Origin: Parendozoicomonas haliclonae
GTDB lineage: Bacteria > Pseudomonadota > Gammaproteobacteria > Pseudomonadales > Endozoicomonadaceae
Direction: 5' to 3'
Length of the DNA stretch: 64,000 bases
Assembly: GCF_900174585.1 (NCBI RefSeq)
Contig: NZ_FWPT01000003.1
Span: 186,001 to 250,000 of the forward strand
The notes below the pieces were generated by a model that ran no database searches, was not told the DNA's origin, and was given only the letters and a program-made list of their open reading frames with translations. This document shows, piece after piece, positions 8,876-17,585 of this stretch (its first letter is position 1; each line of letters begins with the position of its first letter). The translations under genes were made by a program, and so were the position numbers.

Positions 8876-9805
8876 TCAGATCAGGGTGAGTCGCCCTTCC
8901 AGATGAGGTTTACCGGAGGATGAACGCAGCCGGAAATCAACCTTGCGGCCTTCAGCATCTTTGGCAGTGGTACTGGTGCGACTGAACTCTACCTTCGCAG
9001 GCAGGAAAACCGGTGTTTTAAATACCACTTCCAACTCAAATGGCTGGCCAGCGATATCATCAGTTAATGCCGCTAGGCAACGGGCCTTGGACCACATACC
9101 GTGAGCAATATGACGTTTAAAACCAAACAGCTTGGCGGTCACCGGCCAGAGATGAATCGGATTGCGATCTCCGGACACCGCACCATACTGCCGCCCCAGA
9201 GAAGACCCAAGGGACCAGGTCTGAATCACATCCAGCGCGTCGAAAGCCTGATGCTGTTTTTTACCACCCGCAGACGGACTGGACTGCCTGCGAAGATTGG
9301 TACTGATACCTTCGTAAACCAGCTCACCCGATGCCTCTATGCGGGTCAGGATATCGAACTCCAGACCGGCTTCGACCTCGCGGGATTCTCCAATACTGCA
9401 CTCGATATGCAACAGTTCACCCTTCTCAACAGGGCGGAGCTGGCGAAGGGTATTGCGCACATGAACCAACCCCATCGGCTTCAAAGGCATAGTCGGATCG
9501 GTCAGCAATCGCATATGCAGAGGGAAAGCGAGGATATGCAGAAAGGTAGCTGGGAGAAACCGGCTTTGCGGAAAGTGGCAGATCTTCTCGTAGGTTTTCA
9601 CATCCTGAGCATTAGCCCGCACCCCCGCCACACTGACAGAGAGTGCCGGCAGCTCACCGGCGTGACCTTTCTTTCTGGCCGCTTTGGCATACAAGCTGAG
9701 CATGGAGGGCATACTGGAAAGCGCCAGAGTCTGCATGGAGTGTTTCCTTTTCCTGTTGTTCACGAGCCGGCTTGGCTCATTGATGTCGGGCATGCTGTTG
9801 GGCAT
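8876..9805 (-). CDS. MaoC-family enoyl-CoA hydratase/dehydratase
   Basis: The 309-aa protein has a C-terminal hotdog domain with the hydratase-2 signature YGAVSGDRNPIH (Asp213, His218), followed by FGFKRHIAHGMW. The N-terminal half resembles a degenerate second hotdog, as in double-hotdog (R)-specific enoyl-CoA hydratases. It would interconvert trans-2-enoyl and (R)-3-hydroxyacyl thioesters. Two starts are possible: ATG 9805 has GGGGAG 5 nt upstream, and ATG 9736 (MQTLALSS) has AAGGA 8 nt upstream. Nearby long FabG and thiolase suggest a shared fatty-acyl pathway. Confidence 0.82.
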   Translation of the reverse strand: MPNSMPDINEPSRLVNNRKRKHSMQTLALSSMPSMLSLYAKAARKKGHAGELPALSVSVAGVRANAQDVKTYEKICHFPQSRFLPATFLHILAFPLHMRLLTDPTMPLKPMGLVHVRNTLRQLRPVEKGELLHIECSIGESREVEAGLEFDILTRIEASGELVYEGISTNLRRQSSPSAGGKKQHQAFDALDVIQTWSLGSSLGRQYGAVSGDRNPIHLWPVTAKLFGFKRHIAHGMWSKARCLAALTDDIAGQPFELEVVFKTPVFLPAKVEFSRTSTTAKDAEGRKVDFRLRSSSGKPHLEGRLTLI

Positions 9806-10022
9806 AGTATCTCCCCTTCCCGATCAACCATTGGCAGACGGGACACGCCTCTAACCACTTACTGCCAGTGTTAAGGCCGCGCCTTATGACCAACAAACGT
9901 CTCATCCATTGTCACGAAAGCCAATCGCCTCTAAGATAGCAGCATAAAGTAGAAAAATAACAACAGATCGCCACCTGTTCAGGTACCCGCGAACAACAAT
10001 AACTCTATAGGGCTGTAAAGTT

Positions 10023-11054
10023 ATGAGCGAACTGAGAGATGCAGGCATCCTGGTCAAGATGGCCCATCAGGGCTTTATCAACGCCGGTATTGACGCAAGT
10101 GCCATTTATGAACGCTGCGGTATTACCCGACGCCATATTGAAGACCCGCAAATTCGTACGCCCCATGACGCGCAGACCATTTTCTGGCAAGCCTGTGAAG
10201 AGGTCACTAATGACCCTTGCATCGGTCTTCACCTCGGCCAGCACATTCCCGTATTTCGCGGCCAGGTCATTGAATATCTTTTCCTGAGCAGTCCCAATTT
10301 TGAAGAAGGTCTGAATCGCGCCTTAAATTACCAGCGCCTGCTCAGCGATGCCGTTGATGCTCGGGTAGAAAGAGATGGTGACCGCTGCATATTCACCATT
10401 AATGCCACTTCCCACTCCATCAAGCCGCTTCGCCATCTGATTGATTGCATGCTGTTAGGGGTTATGCGCTTCTTCAGCCACCTGACTCAGGATAATTTCC
10501 AACCGCTGTCTGTCAGCGTCTCCCACTCCGGCGCCGAAAACAGCGAAGAGTACAGCAAGGTCTTTGGCTGCCCGGTGATTTTTAACAGCCGGGAAAATGC
10601 CATCGAGTTCAGTGCCAACATTCTGCACTTCCCTTCCCAACACGCCGAACCGGAGCTGATGAAAGCTCATGAGCAGGTGGCTTTGGAGCAGATTGCCCGC
10701 CTGGAGAAGCAGGACATTATAGTTGATGTGAATCGGGTGATTGGTGAGCTGCTGGACTCTGGTGAAGTCAGTCTGGAAAGTGTTTCCGAACGACTGGATA
10801 TGACCGCCCGTTCTCTGCGCAGTCGCTTATCAGATGCAGGAACCAGCTTTAATAATTTGCTAGCGAACTATCGCTGCAATCTGGCCAAGCAGTTGCTGGC
10901 CCGTACTGATGAGTCCATCGATGAGATTGTTTATCTGACCGGCTTCTCAGAACCCAGTACGTTCTACCGAGCCTTTAAACGCTGGACTGATATGACCCCG
11001 ATTGAATACCGGAAAAGCAAGAAACACTGTTATAAAAAGCTTTCCACCGTTTAA
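10023..11054 (+). CDS. AraC-family regulator with N-terminal Arabinose_bd-type domain
   Basis: The 343-aa protein has an N-terminal ligand domain of the OruR/ArgR-like type (about 20-205, with RTPHDAQTIFWQACEEVTNDP). The C-terminal AraC double helix-turn-helix (about 235-335) has LDMTARSLRSRLSDAG in the first HTH and DEIVYLTGFSEPSTFYRAF in the second. It is divergent from the MaoC gene across a 217-bp gap and convergent with long fabG, so it is a likely regulator of this fatty-acyl group. The ligand is unknown. Confidence 0.85.
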   Translation: MSELRDAGILVKMAHQGFINAGIDASAIYERCGITRRHIEDPQIRTPHDAQTIFWQACEEVTNDPCIGLHLGQHIPVFRGQVIEYLFLSSPNFEEGLNRALNYQRLLSDAVDARVERDGDRCIFTINATSHSIKPLRHLIDCMLLGVMRFFSHLTQDNFQPLSVSVSHSGAENSEEYSKVFGCPVIFNSRENAIEFSANILHFPSQHAEPELMKAHEQVALEQIARLEKQDIIVDVNRVIGELLDSGEVSLESVSERLDMTARSLRSRLSDAGTSFNNLLANYRCNLAKQLLARTDESIDEIVYLTGFSEPSTFYRAFKRWTDMTPIEYRKSKKHCYKKLSTV

Positions 11055-11070
11055 TAAGCAAACCCTAAAC

Positions 11071-11104
11071 AAAAAGCCCGGCACTGAATGCCGGGCTTCT
11101 TATT
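11071..11104. terminator. Terminator between convergent AraC gene and long fabG
   Basis: AAAAAGCCCGGCA, loop CTGAA, TGCCGGGCTTCTTATT. The 8-bp GC stem has A-rich and T-rich flanks, so it probably serves both convergent genes (stops at 11054 and 11121). Confidence 0.82.
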
Positions 11105-11120
11105 GGTTCGCTTGCAAACC

Positions 11121-12542
11121 TTATGCACCCAGCAAGGACTGCCCACAGACGCGAATCACATTACCATTCACCCCAACAGAAGCCGGGCTGGCAAAGAAGG
11201 CAATCGCTTCAGCAACATCCTGCGGCTGACCACCTTGGGACAGAGAGTTCATCCGACGCCCCACTTCACGGGTCATCAACGGAATAGCCGCTGTCATCTG
11301 AGTTTCAATAAATCCAGGTGCCACCGCATTAATCGTGATGTTCTTTTCCGCCAGCGGTGCGGCCATGGCCTGCACATAACCAATCACACCGGCTTTGGAA
11401 ACCGCATAGTTGGTTTGACCAAAGTTACCGGCAATACCACTCATGGAAGAAACACAGACAATCCGGCCGTTATCGCGAAGCAGATTGCGAGCCAGCAGTT
11501 CATCATTGATACGCTCTTCGGAAGACAGGTTGATATCAATGACCATATCCCACCAGTCAGCCTTCATATTACCCAGAGTTTTATCACGGGTAACACCGGC
11601 ATTATGAACCACCACATCAACACCACCGAACTCCTGCTCCAGCGCATCAGCAATGGCTTTCGGCGCATCCGCTGCAGTGATATCTACGGCGATCACGCTG
11701 CCACCAATCCGGGTAGCCACTTTTTCCAGACCGGCTGCCGCCTGCGGCACATCCAGACACACGACCTTGGCCCCATCACGGGCCATCACTTCCGCGATGG
11801 CTTCACCAATACCACGTGAGGCTCCGGTAACCAGCACCACTTTGCCATCCAGTGGGCGGGACCAATCGATACCATCATTTTCCTTACCGGTACCTACCTG
11901 CAGAACCTGAGCAGAAACATAGGCAGAACGCGGGGAGAGACAGAAGCGTAGAGGAGAATCCAGTTCAGCATCTACGCCTTTGCTGACATAAACCAGCTGA
12001 ACCGTAGTACCTTTCTTGCCCACTTCCTTACCAAGGCTGCGGGTAAAACCTTCCAGTGAGCGCATGGCTGCGGCCTGGGATACAGAATCACATTCCGCCA
12101 TCGGCGTGCCCAGCACCACGATGCGGCCAGAGTTTTCCATCTTTTTCACGACCGGGCTGAAGAAATCATGCAGCGCCCGCAGCTCTGCCGTGGAGCTGAT
12201 ACCGGTAGCATCAAACACCAGCGCCTTGAAGCGGGTCGAGTCTTCCTTGCCAGTGCTGACCTGCGTGGTTTTCTTACCCGCCTTTTCAGCGGCGGTCACA
12301 ACATCAGACGCTGTAGCGGCACTGGCCTGACAGCAGATTTCAGCACTGGAGTTCGCCAGAATACGGGTAACAGCACCCAGCAATGTAGAACCGGAAGCAG
12401 CACCAACCAGTACCTTGCCATGCAGGAAGTCGCCTTCAGCTTTGGCCTGACGATCCAGAGTAACGGGAGTGGGTAAACCCAGCGCACTGAACAGGCTTTT
12501 GCCCATCGGCGAGGTAGCGATCTTTTGGTATCTATCAGACAT
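11121..12542 (-). CDS. Long-form (high-molecular-weight) 3-oxoacyl-ACP/CoA reductase
   Basis: The 473-aa protein has two parts. The N-terminal half (1-220) is a flavodoxin/Rossmann-like domain without a standard dinucleotide loop. The C-terminal half is a full SDR reductase with TGASRGIG (229-236), NAG (304-306), catalytic Ser356, and Tyr369/Lys373 of YAVSK. This is the FabG4/HMW-FabG type, which reduces 3-oxoacyl thioesters and often prefers CoA substrates and NADH. With the divergent thiolase and the MaoC hydratase it covers consecutive steps of an acyl-chain cycle. Which direction the cycle runs cannot be told from sequence. Confidence 0.85.
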   Translation of the reverse strand: MSDRYQKIATSPMGKSLFSALGLPTPVTLDRQAKAEGDFLHGKVLVGAASGSTLLGAVTRILANSSAEICCQASAATASDVVTAAEKAGKKTTQVSTGKEDSTRFKALVFDATGISSTAELRALHDFFSPVVKKMENSGRIVVLGTPMAECDSVSQAAAMRSLEGFTRSLGKEVGKKGTTVQLVYVSKGVDAELDSPLRFCLSPRSAYVSAQVLQVGTGKENDGIDWSRPLDGKVVLVTGASRGIGEAIAEVMARDGAKVVCLDVPQAAAGLEKVATRIGGSVIAVDITAADAPKAIADALEQEFGGVDVVVHNAGVTRDKTLGNMKADWWDMVIDINLSSEERINDELLARNLLRDNGRIVCVSSMSGIAGNFGQTNYAVSKAGVIGYVQAMAAPLAEKNITINAVAPGFIETQMTAAIPLMTREVGRRMNSLSQGGQPQDVAEAIAFFASPASVGVNGNVIRVCGQSLLGA

Positions 12543-12863
12543 CTCTGTTTACTCCCTTTTTATTGCTTACTTGGCTGCGAGTGGCTCAACAGCGGGTATG
12601 CAGCAGGCTCGTGTAATTATTAGTAAATGAATTGGGGGCTATTTGAGCAGAGCCCACAAGGCAGTGGATTGACTAGACCTCGAGTAAATTCCAGTCACAA
12701 TAGCCAATGTGAGGCCATTGTTGCACTATACACTTCACAACACAGCGACAATGCACAGTAAAACACACTACCCTAGGGCTGCTTAAACCGTTATCACGGA
12801 TCAGCCCAGTACGATGCATCACTATTCTATTCAAAAAAATCAAACATCGACATGGAGTAAGCT
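12543..12863. other. Divergent promoter region between long fabG and thiolase
   Basis: 321 bp without a gene. It must carry promoters for both flanking genes. I searched by eye for FadR- or PsrA-like operators and saw no convincing match. The ATG of the thiolase is preceded by a GGAG ribosome site (12853-12856). Confidence 0.5.
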
Positions 12864-14162
12864 ATGAGTCAGACCGTAAGACGCGTTGCCATTATCGGAG
12901 GTAATCGTCTCCCCTTCGCCCGCTCCAACTCCACTTACTCCCATGCCAGCAATCAGGATATGCTGACTGCGGCTCTGAATGGTCTGGTCAATCGCTACAA
13001 CCTGCAGGGTGAGCAGATTGGCGAAGTCGTAGCTGGTGCGGTCATCAAGCACTCCCGCGACTTCAACCTGACCCGTGAATCTGTGCTCAGCACCGCTCTT
13101 AACCCACACACGCCAGCCTACGACATCCAGCAGGCCTGTGGTACAGGTCTGGAAGCCGCTATCCTGGTTGCCAACAAAATCGCTCTGGGTCAGATCGAGT
13201 GTGGTATTGCCGGTGGCTCCGATACCACTTCCGATGCTCCGATTGGCGTCAGTGAAGGTCTGCGCAAAATCCTGCTCGACCTGAACCGTTGCAAGACCAA
13301 CGGTGAGCGCCTCAAGCATATCGCGAAAATCCGTCCGCGCCACCTGATGCCACTGGTACCATCTAATGGCGAGCCTCGCACCAAGCTGTCCATGGGTGGC
13401 CATACAGAGATTACCGCCAAAGAGTGGAATATCCCTCGCGATGAGCAGGACCAGATGGCACTGGCCAGCCACCAGAACCTGAATCGCGCCTATATGGAAG
13501 GTTTCTTTGATGATCTGGTCACGCCATACCTCGGCCTTGAGCGTGACAATACCCTGCGTCCGGAAACCAATCTGGAGAAGCTCTCCAGCCTGAAGCCGGC
13601 CTTCGACAAGAAAAGCGGCAAAGGCACTCTGACTGCCGCCAACAGCTCCAACCTGACCGACGGTGCCTCTGTCGTTCTGCTGGCCAGTGAAGAGTGGGCG
13701 GCTGAACGCAATCTGCCGGTGAAGGCCTATCTGACCTTCTGCGAGACTGCCGGGGTCGATTTCTTTGGTAAAGACAGCAGTGAGAAGGAAGGTCTGCTGC
13801 TCGCTCCAGCCTATGCGGTACCAAAGATGCTGAAGAAAGCGGGTCTGAGCCTGCAGGACTTTGATTTCTACGAGATCCACGAAGCCTTTGCCGCTCAGGT
13901 ACTCGCTACCCTGAAGTGCTGGGAAGATGAAGACTTCTGCAAAAATAAGCTGGGCCTGGATGCGCCACTGGGCTCCATTGACCGCAGCAAGCTGAACGTC
14001 AATGGTAGCTCTCTGGCAACCGGTCATCCGTTTGCCGCCACAGGTGGTCGTATTGTGGCTACCCTGGCCAAACTGCTGGAACAGAAGGGTTCCGGCCGTG
14101 GCCTGATATCCGTTTGTGCCGCTGGCGGACTGGGTATTACCGCGATCCTTGAGCGTCCATAA
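12864..14162 (+). CDS. Acetyl-CoA C-acyltransferase (FadI-like thiolase)
   Basis: The 432-aa thiolase has the acylation Cys92 in QQACGTGLEAA, HEAFAAQV with the conserved His, GHPFAATGG, and the second catalytic Cys in SVCAAGGLG. Length and the inserted loop after FFGKDSSEKEG resemble FadI and related medium-chain thiolases more than short PhaA. It may act in beta-oxidation or in synthesis of acetoacetyl-CoA. The latter would feed HMG-CoA synthase at 52054-53226, but the gene is 39 kb from the mevalonate operon, so that link is only inferred. Confidence 0.9.
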   Translation: MSQTVRRVAIIGGNRLPFARSNSTYSHASNQDMLTAALNGLVNRYNLQGEQIGEVVAGAVIKHSRDFNLTRESVLSTALNPHTPAYDIQQACGTGLEAAILVANKIALGQIECGIAGGSDTTSDAPIGVSEGLRKILLDLNRCKTNGERLKHIAKIRPRHLMPLVPSNGEPRTKLSMGGHTEITAKEWNIPRDEQDQMALASHQNLNRAYMEGFFDDLVTPYLGLERDNTLRPETNLEKLSSLKPAFDKKSGKGTLTAANSSNLTDGASVVLLASEEWAAERNLPVKAYLTFCETAGVDFFGKDSSEKEGLLLAPAYAVPKMLKKAGLSLQDFDFYEIHEAFAAQVLATLKCWEDEDFCKNKLGLDAPLGSIDRSKLNVNGSSLATGHPFAATGGRIVATLAKLLEQKGSGRGLISVCAAGGLGITAILERP

Positions 14163-14188
14163 TCAACGCTGCTGGCATTACTAAGAAG

Positions 14189-14213
14189 AAGCAGGCCTAG
14201 GCCTGCTTTTTTT
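14189..14213 (+). terminator. Terminator of the thiolase gene
   Basis: AGCAGGCC TA GGCCTGCT followed by T7: a perfect 8-bp stem with a very tight turn, 27 nt past the stop codon. It insulates the T3SS chaperone gene from the thiolase transcript. Confidence 0.88.
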
Positions 14214-14244
14214 ATGCTTAACTTCTACTAAGACCTTATTTGAA

Positions 14245-14260
14245 CAAACAGCATTGTTTG
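14245..14260. promoter_or_regulatory. Dyad CAAACA-gcat-TGTTTG upstream of the T3SS chaperone
   Basis: A perfect 6-bp inverted repeat with a 4-bp spacer, 55 nt before the chaperone start codon. It is a plausible operator in the presumed promoter of the T3SS locus. It resembles PsrA-type half sites (CAAAC/GTTTG), but the spacing is wider than the usual 2-4 nt, so the regulator is unknown. Confidence 0.35.
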
Positions 14261-14314
14261 CTCAACAGTTTTGAAATAACAGACAGAGTTTAAGAGTCAG
14301 GGAGGACTTCACTC

Positions 14315-14824
14315 ATGTCCCATCGGCAGAATGTCGAAGAGAACCTGCAGCGTTTTGCTGAGGGCATAGGCCTTGGCGAGCTGAAACTAAATGAACACGG
14401 AGCCTGCGGACTCTGCTTTGACGATACTCTGATCGTGAATATGGAGTATCTGGAAGAAGATGAAGCCCTGGTCTTTGTCTCTGCCGTCAAACCCGTGGAT
14501 ATGCACGCCAGTGCTGAAGACAAGCTGGCCCAGTTTGAGAAGCTGCTGTTTATTAACCTGCAACACCACAGCATGCAGGGTGCTTACCTCGCCCTGAACC
14601 ACGATAAAACCGAGATTCTGCTGATTCGCTCCATGACCGCCGGTATCGATTACGGTGCCTTTGAGTCCACTCTTGAGAAGTTCGTGAATACGCTGGAATG
14701 GGTGGTTCAGGAAGCCAGCAATCTCTCCGGCGATGATGCTGCACCTCAATCACCTTCAGCCGGTGCAGGTTCAGGCAGCGCACCGCCAGCCCAACCCGAT
14801 GGTGGCATGGGCATCATGGTTTAA
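14315..14824 (+). CDS. Type III secretion chaperone, CesT/SycE family
   Basis: The 169-aa protein begins with a helix (VEENLQRFAEGIGLGELKLNE), then strands CGLCFDDTLIVNMEYLEE and ALVFVSAV, a KLAQFEKLLFINLQHH helix and a final strand and helix. This is the class I T3S chaperone fold. The last ~30 residues are a Pro/Ala/Gly-rich tail that is not part of the fold. A strong site (GGGAGG) precedes ATG. It has its own terminator and precedes sctN by 135 nt. No effector gene lies next to it, so it may serve several substrates. Confidence 0.8.
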   Translation: MSHRQNVEENLQRFAEGIGLGELKLNEHGACGLCFDDTLIVNMEYLEEDEALVFVSAVKPVDMHASAEDKLAQFEKLLFINLQHHSMQGAYLALNHDKTEILLIRSMTAGIDYGAFESTLEKFVNTLEWVVQEASNLSGDDAAPQSPSAGAGSGSAPPAQPDGGMGIMV

Positions 14825-14851
14825 GCACAACGATCAAATCCCCCACTCATA

Positions 14852-14875
14852 GCGCCCCATCGGGGCGTTTTTTTT
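14852..14875 (+). terminator. Terminator between T3SS chaperone and sctN
   Basis: GCGCCCC-ATC-GGGGCG followed by T8. It separates the chaperone transcript from the sctN-U operon, implying a second promoter in 14876-14950. Confidence 0.87.
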
Positions 14876-14959
14876 CTGGCCGAAACCCGCCCCTTGCCGA
14901 TTCTATACTTCTAATACCTCTAATACCTCTCATCGAGCCCGGATCATAAGGAGTTGATC

Positions 14960-16294
14960 TTGAGTGACAACGATGCCCTCGGCTACCTGACCGAAGCCCT
15001 GCAGAATGCCGTTGATGGCAGCCGGCTGGTTGATATCCGTGGCCGGGTGACTGAAGTCCGGGGGATGATCATCAAAGCCGCTGTGCCCGGGGTGAAGATT
15101 GGCGAACTCTGTGAGCTGTTTACCCCCGGCGAAGACGATATGAACTACGCCGAAGTTGTGGGTTTTGAAGGCTACGATGCCGTGCTGACCCCGATGGGCG
15201 AAATGATGGGCATATCCTCCAATACCGAGGTCATCCCCACTGGCAGGGTGCACCATGTCGCGGTCGGCCCCCATTTACTGGGCCGTGTGCTCGATGGCAT
15301 GGGCAGGCCGCTCCATCAGGATCCTGATGAGCAGATTACTCCCGAAGCCTGGTATCCGGTTTATGCCGATGCGCCCGATCCACTGACACGAAAAATTATT
15401 GATAAGCCTCTGCCTTTAGGGCTGAGAGTGCTCGATGGCGTTTTGACCTGTGGGGAAGGCCAGCGGATGGGTATCTTTGCAGCCGCCGGTGGTGGTAAGT
15501 CCACCCTGCTCTCGATGCTCGTAAAAGGTGCTGAAGTGGATGTGACCGTTCTTGCTCTGATCGGTGAACGGGGCCGGGAACTTCGGGAATTCCTGGAGCA
15601 TGACCTGGGCCCGGAAGGCGTGAAGAAGTCGGTCACGATCGTCGCCACCTCCGACAAGTCATCCATGGAGCGGGCCAAAGCCGCCTATACCGCCACAGCT
15701 GTTGCTGAATACTTTCGTGACCAAGGCAAGCGGGTATTGTTGCTGATGGATTCCGTCACCCGTTTTGCCCGGGCCCAGCGGGAGATTGGCCTTGCCGCAG
15801 GCGAACCTCCCACTCGACGGGGCTTCCCGCCTTCGGTGTTCGCCACTCTACCCAAATTGATGGAACGGGCAGGCATGTCTGATCGGGGCTCGATTACCGC
15901 GCTCTACACGGTTCTGGTGGAAGGTGATGATATGACCGAACCCGTGGCTGATGAGACTCGTTCCATTCTGGATGGCCATATTATCCTTTCTCGAAAACTG
16001 GCGTCTGCTAACCACTATCCGGCGATTGATGTCCTCGCCAGTGCCAGCCGGGTTATGAACAATATTGTTGATGATGAGCACAAAGGAGCCGCCGGCCGGG
16101 TGCGGGAGCTGATGGCCAAATACGAAGAGATTGAACTGCTGGTTAAAGTGGGTGAATACAAGCAGGGAGCCGATGCCCTGGCCGATGAAGCGCTGGCGCG
16201 CATTGAGAACATCCGCAACTTTCTCAAGCAGCGCACGGATGAGTTGAACGACTTCGACACCACCGTCCAGCAGCTCCACCAGCTGATACGGTAA
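14960..16294 (+). CDS. sctN: Type III secretion ATPase
   Basis: The 444-aa hexameric ATPase strips chaperones from effectors and unfolds them for export. It has an F1-beta-like N-terminal barrel, a Walker [18 protein letters not shown] (about residues 170-186), ERGREL, Walker [12 protein letters not shown], and the T3SS-type [20 protein letters not shown]. The start is TTG 14960 (MSDNDALGY): AAGGAG at 14948-14953 is 6 nt from this codon, but abuts the alternative TTG at 14954. It leads the operon in the yscN-U order. Confidence 0.95.
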   Translation: MSDNDALGYLTEALQNAVDGSRLVDIRGRVTEVRGMIIKAAVPGVKIGELCELFTPGEDDMNYAEVVGFEGYDAVLTPMGEMMGISSNTEVIPTGRVHHVAVGPHLLGRVLDGMGRPLHQDPDEQITPEAWYPVYADAPDPLTRKIIDKPLPLGLRVLDGVLTCGEGQRMGIFAAAGGGKSTLLSMLVKGAEVDVTVLALIGERGRELREFLEHDLGPEGVKKSVTIVATSDKSSMERAKAAYTATAVAEYFRDQGKRVLLLMDSVTRFARAQREIGLAAGEPPTRRGFPPSVFATLPKLMERAGMSDRGSITALYTVLVEGDDMTEPVADETRSILDGHIILSRKLASANHYPAIDVLASASRVMNNIVDDEHKGAAGRVRELMAKYEEIELLVKVGEYKQGADALADEALARIENIRNFLKQRTDELNDFDTTVQQLHQLIR

Positions 16295-16306
16295 GGTGAA
16301 CCAGCC

Positions 16307-16768
16307 ATGCTTAATGACCTGCTGCGAATAAAAAGGATTCGGGAAAAGTCGGCTGAAGACGAAGTTCGCAAATGCCGATACCGGGTCGAACTGGCAGTTC
16401 AGGATGTGGAAAAGAAAAAGCAGGAACTGGTGAGTTATAAAGAGTGGCGTATCCAGGAAGAGAAGCGCCTCTACGATGAAATAATGAATACTGCGGTCAA
16501 ACAGTTCGATCTCGACATAGTGAAACAGACGGTAGCGTTACACCGAGAGAAAGACCTGATCCTTCAAGATGCCATCACCCAAGCCGAAGAGCATCTGGAA
16601 GAGACCAGGAAAGAGCTGGAAGAAGCGCAGCAGAAACATGTGCTTGCCACTCAGGCCGTACAGAAATTTGAAGAGTTCACCGATGTAATCAATCAGGAAG
16701 AGGCCAAAGAGAAGGCCCGCATCGAGGAACTGGAGCTGGAAGAGTTTACGCCCCGCAATCGTTACTAG
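16307..16768 (+). CDS. sctO: T3SS central stalk protein, YscO family
   Basis: The 153-aa protein is almost entirely charged helix (IKRIREKSAEDEVRKCRYR, then long Glu/Lys-rich repeats), a predicted two-helix coiled coil like YscO/FliJ. In the family it sits in the ATPase pore and links SctN to the export gate SctV. It lies 12 nt after sctN and 38 nt before sctP, in the expected position. Sequence is poorly conserved in this family, so the call rests on coiled coil, size and context. Confidence 0.85.
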   Translation: MLNDLLRIKRIREKSAEDEVRKCRYRVELAVQDVEKKKQELVSYKEWRIQEEKRLYDEIMNTAVKQFDLDIVKQTVALHREKDLILQDAITQAEEHLEETRKELEEAQQKHVLATQAVQKFEEFTDVINQEEAKEKARIEELELEEFTPRNRY

Positions 16769-16806
16769 GGCTGTAAACGCAACACCACAGGGAGAGGGAA
16801 ACAGTT

Positions 16807-17580
16807 ATGAGCAGTGTACAGGGAGCTCCCGCCAACCGACCTTCGGGTCCGCCGGAAGGTGGCCGCCCCGATGAAAAATCTATGGATGCTGCCCAGAAGA
16901 AAGAGGCAGAAAAAAGCGTTCATGCGTTCGATAAGGCTCTTAATGACAAGAAGATGCCCGGCGACCGTAGAGAGCATCCACAAGGTGATCATCCCCTGAA
17001 AGGGAAGCAGCAAAAACCTGAAGACCTGCTGCAGAAGCCACGCCAACAGGCTGCCGACCACAAGGGTGAAAAAAAAGAAGGCCTTGAAGATCTGTTTCGC
17101 CATGTGCACAGCAAGAAAAAGGAAGAGACCAAAGAAGAGTCTGATACTGCTCTGATGGCCGACGCGGGTAAGTCTCTTGAAGCCCGAATAGGAAAAACAG
17201 CCGAAGCTCAGGCTGTTGATAACAAGGCGATGATCGACAAGATAGAGAAGATCGCCGACCGGATTATGGTCAGCAATGCTGCCGATGTGAAACAGGTGAA
17301 AGTCGATTTTAAAGACGGCGTTTTGCCCGGAACTGAAGTTATGATCCGCAAGGATGCGACCGGCAAGCTGCAGATCGAATTTACCACCACCTCCGCAGAC
17401 TCCTTTAATTTTCTTAATAAAGGCGAGCAGGCATTGATGGACACACTGACCCGCAAAATGGGTGGATATGTGTCCGTAGATATCAAGATGCAAAGTGGTA
17501 GCGACCAGGATACCGGCGATGGACGATCCCGGGAGCAGTACCAGGCTGATGAGGATGATAAAGACAAGAAGGATGACTGA
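16807..17580 (+). CDS. sctP: T3SS needle-length regulator, YscP/HpaP type
   Basis: The 257-aa protein has a long hydrophilic Lys/Glu/Gly-rich N-terminal half with little order. A compact C-terminal domain (about 155-235) includes VKQVKVDFKDGVLPGTEVMI and LQIEFTTTSADSFNFL, which is the FliK/YscP-like substrate-specificity switch fold. It would measure needle length and switch SctU specificity. The length is much shorter than Yersinia YscP (over 450 aa), which by the ruler model would suggest a short needle. It ends 5 nt before sctQ. Confidence 0.8.
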   Translation: MSSVQGAPANRPSGPPEGGRPDEKSMDAAQKKEAEKSVHAFDKALNDKKMPGDRREHPQGDHPLKGKQQKPEDLLQKPRQQAADHKGEKKEGLEDLFRHVHSKKKEETKEESDTALMADAGKSLEARIGKTAEAQAVDNKAMIDKIEKIADRIMVSNAADVKQVKVDFKDGVLPGTEVMIRKDATGKLQIEFTTTSADSFNFLNKGEQALMDTLTRKMGGYVSVDIKMQSGSDQDTGDGRSREQYQADEDDKDKKDD

Positions 17581-17585
17581 TTACC

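Noticed and set aside
12840-14027. Long open frame (395 codons) antisense to the thiolase
   Set aside because: It is the mirror of a highly conserved thiolase with clear catalytic motifs; the antisense peptide has no recognisable domain and no ribosome site.
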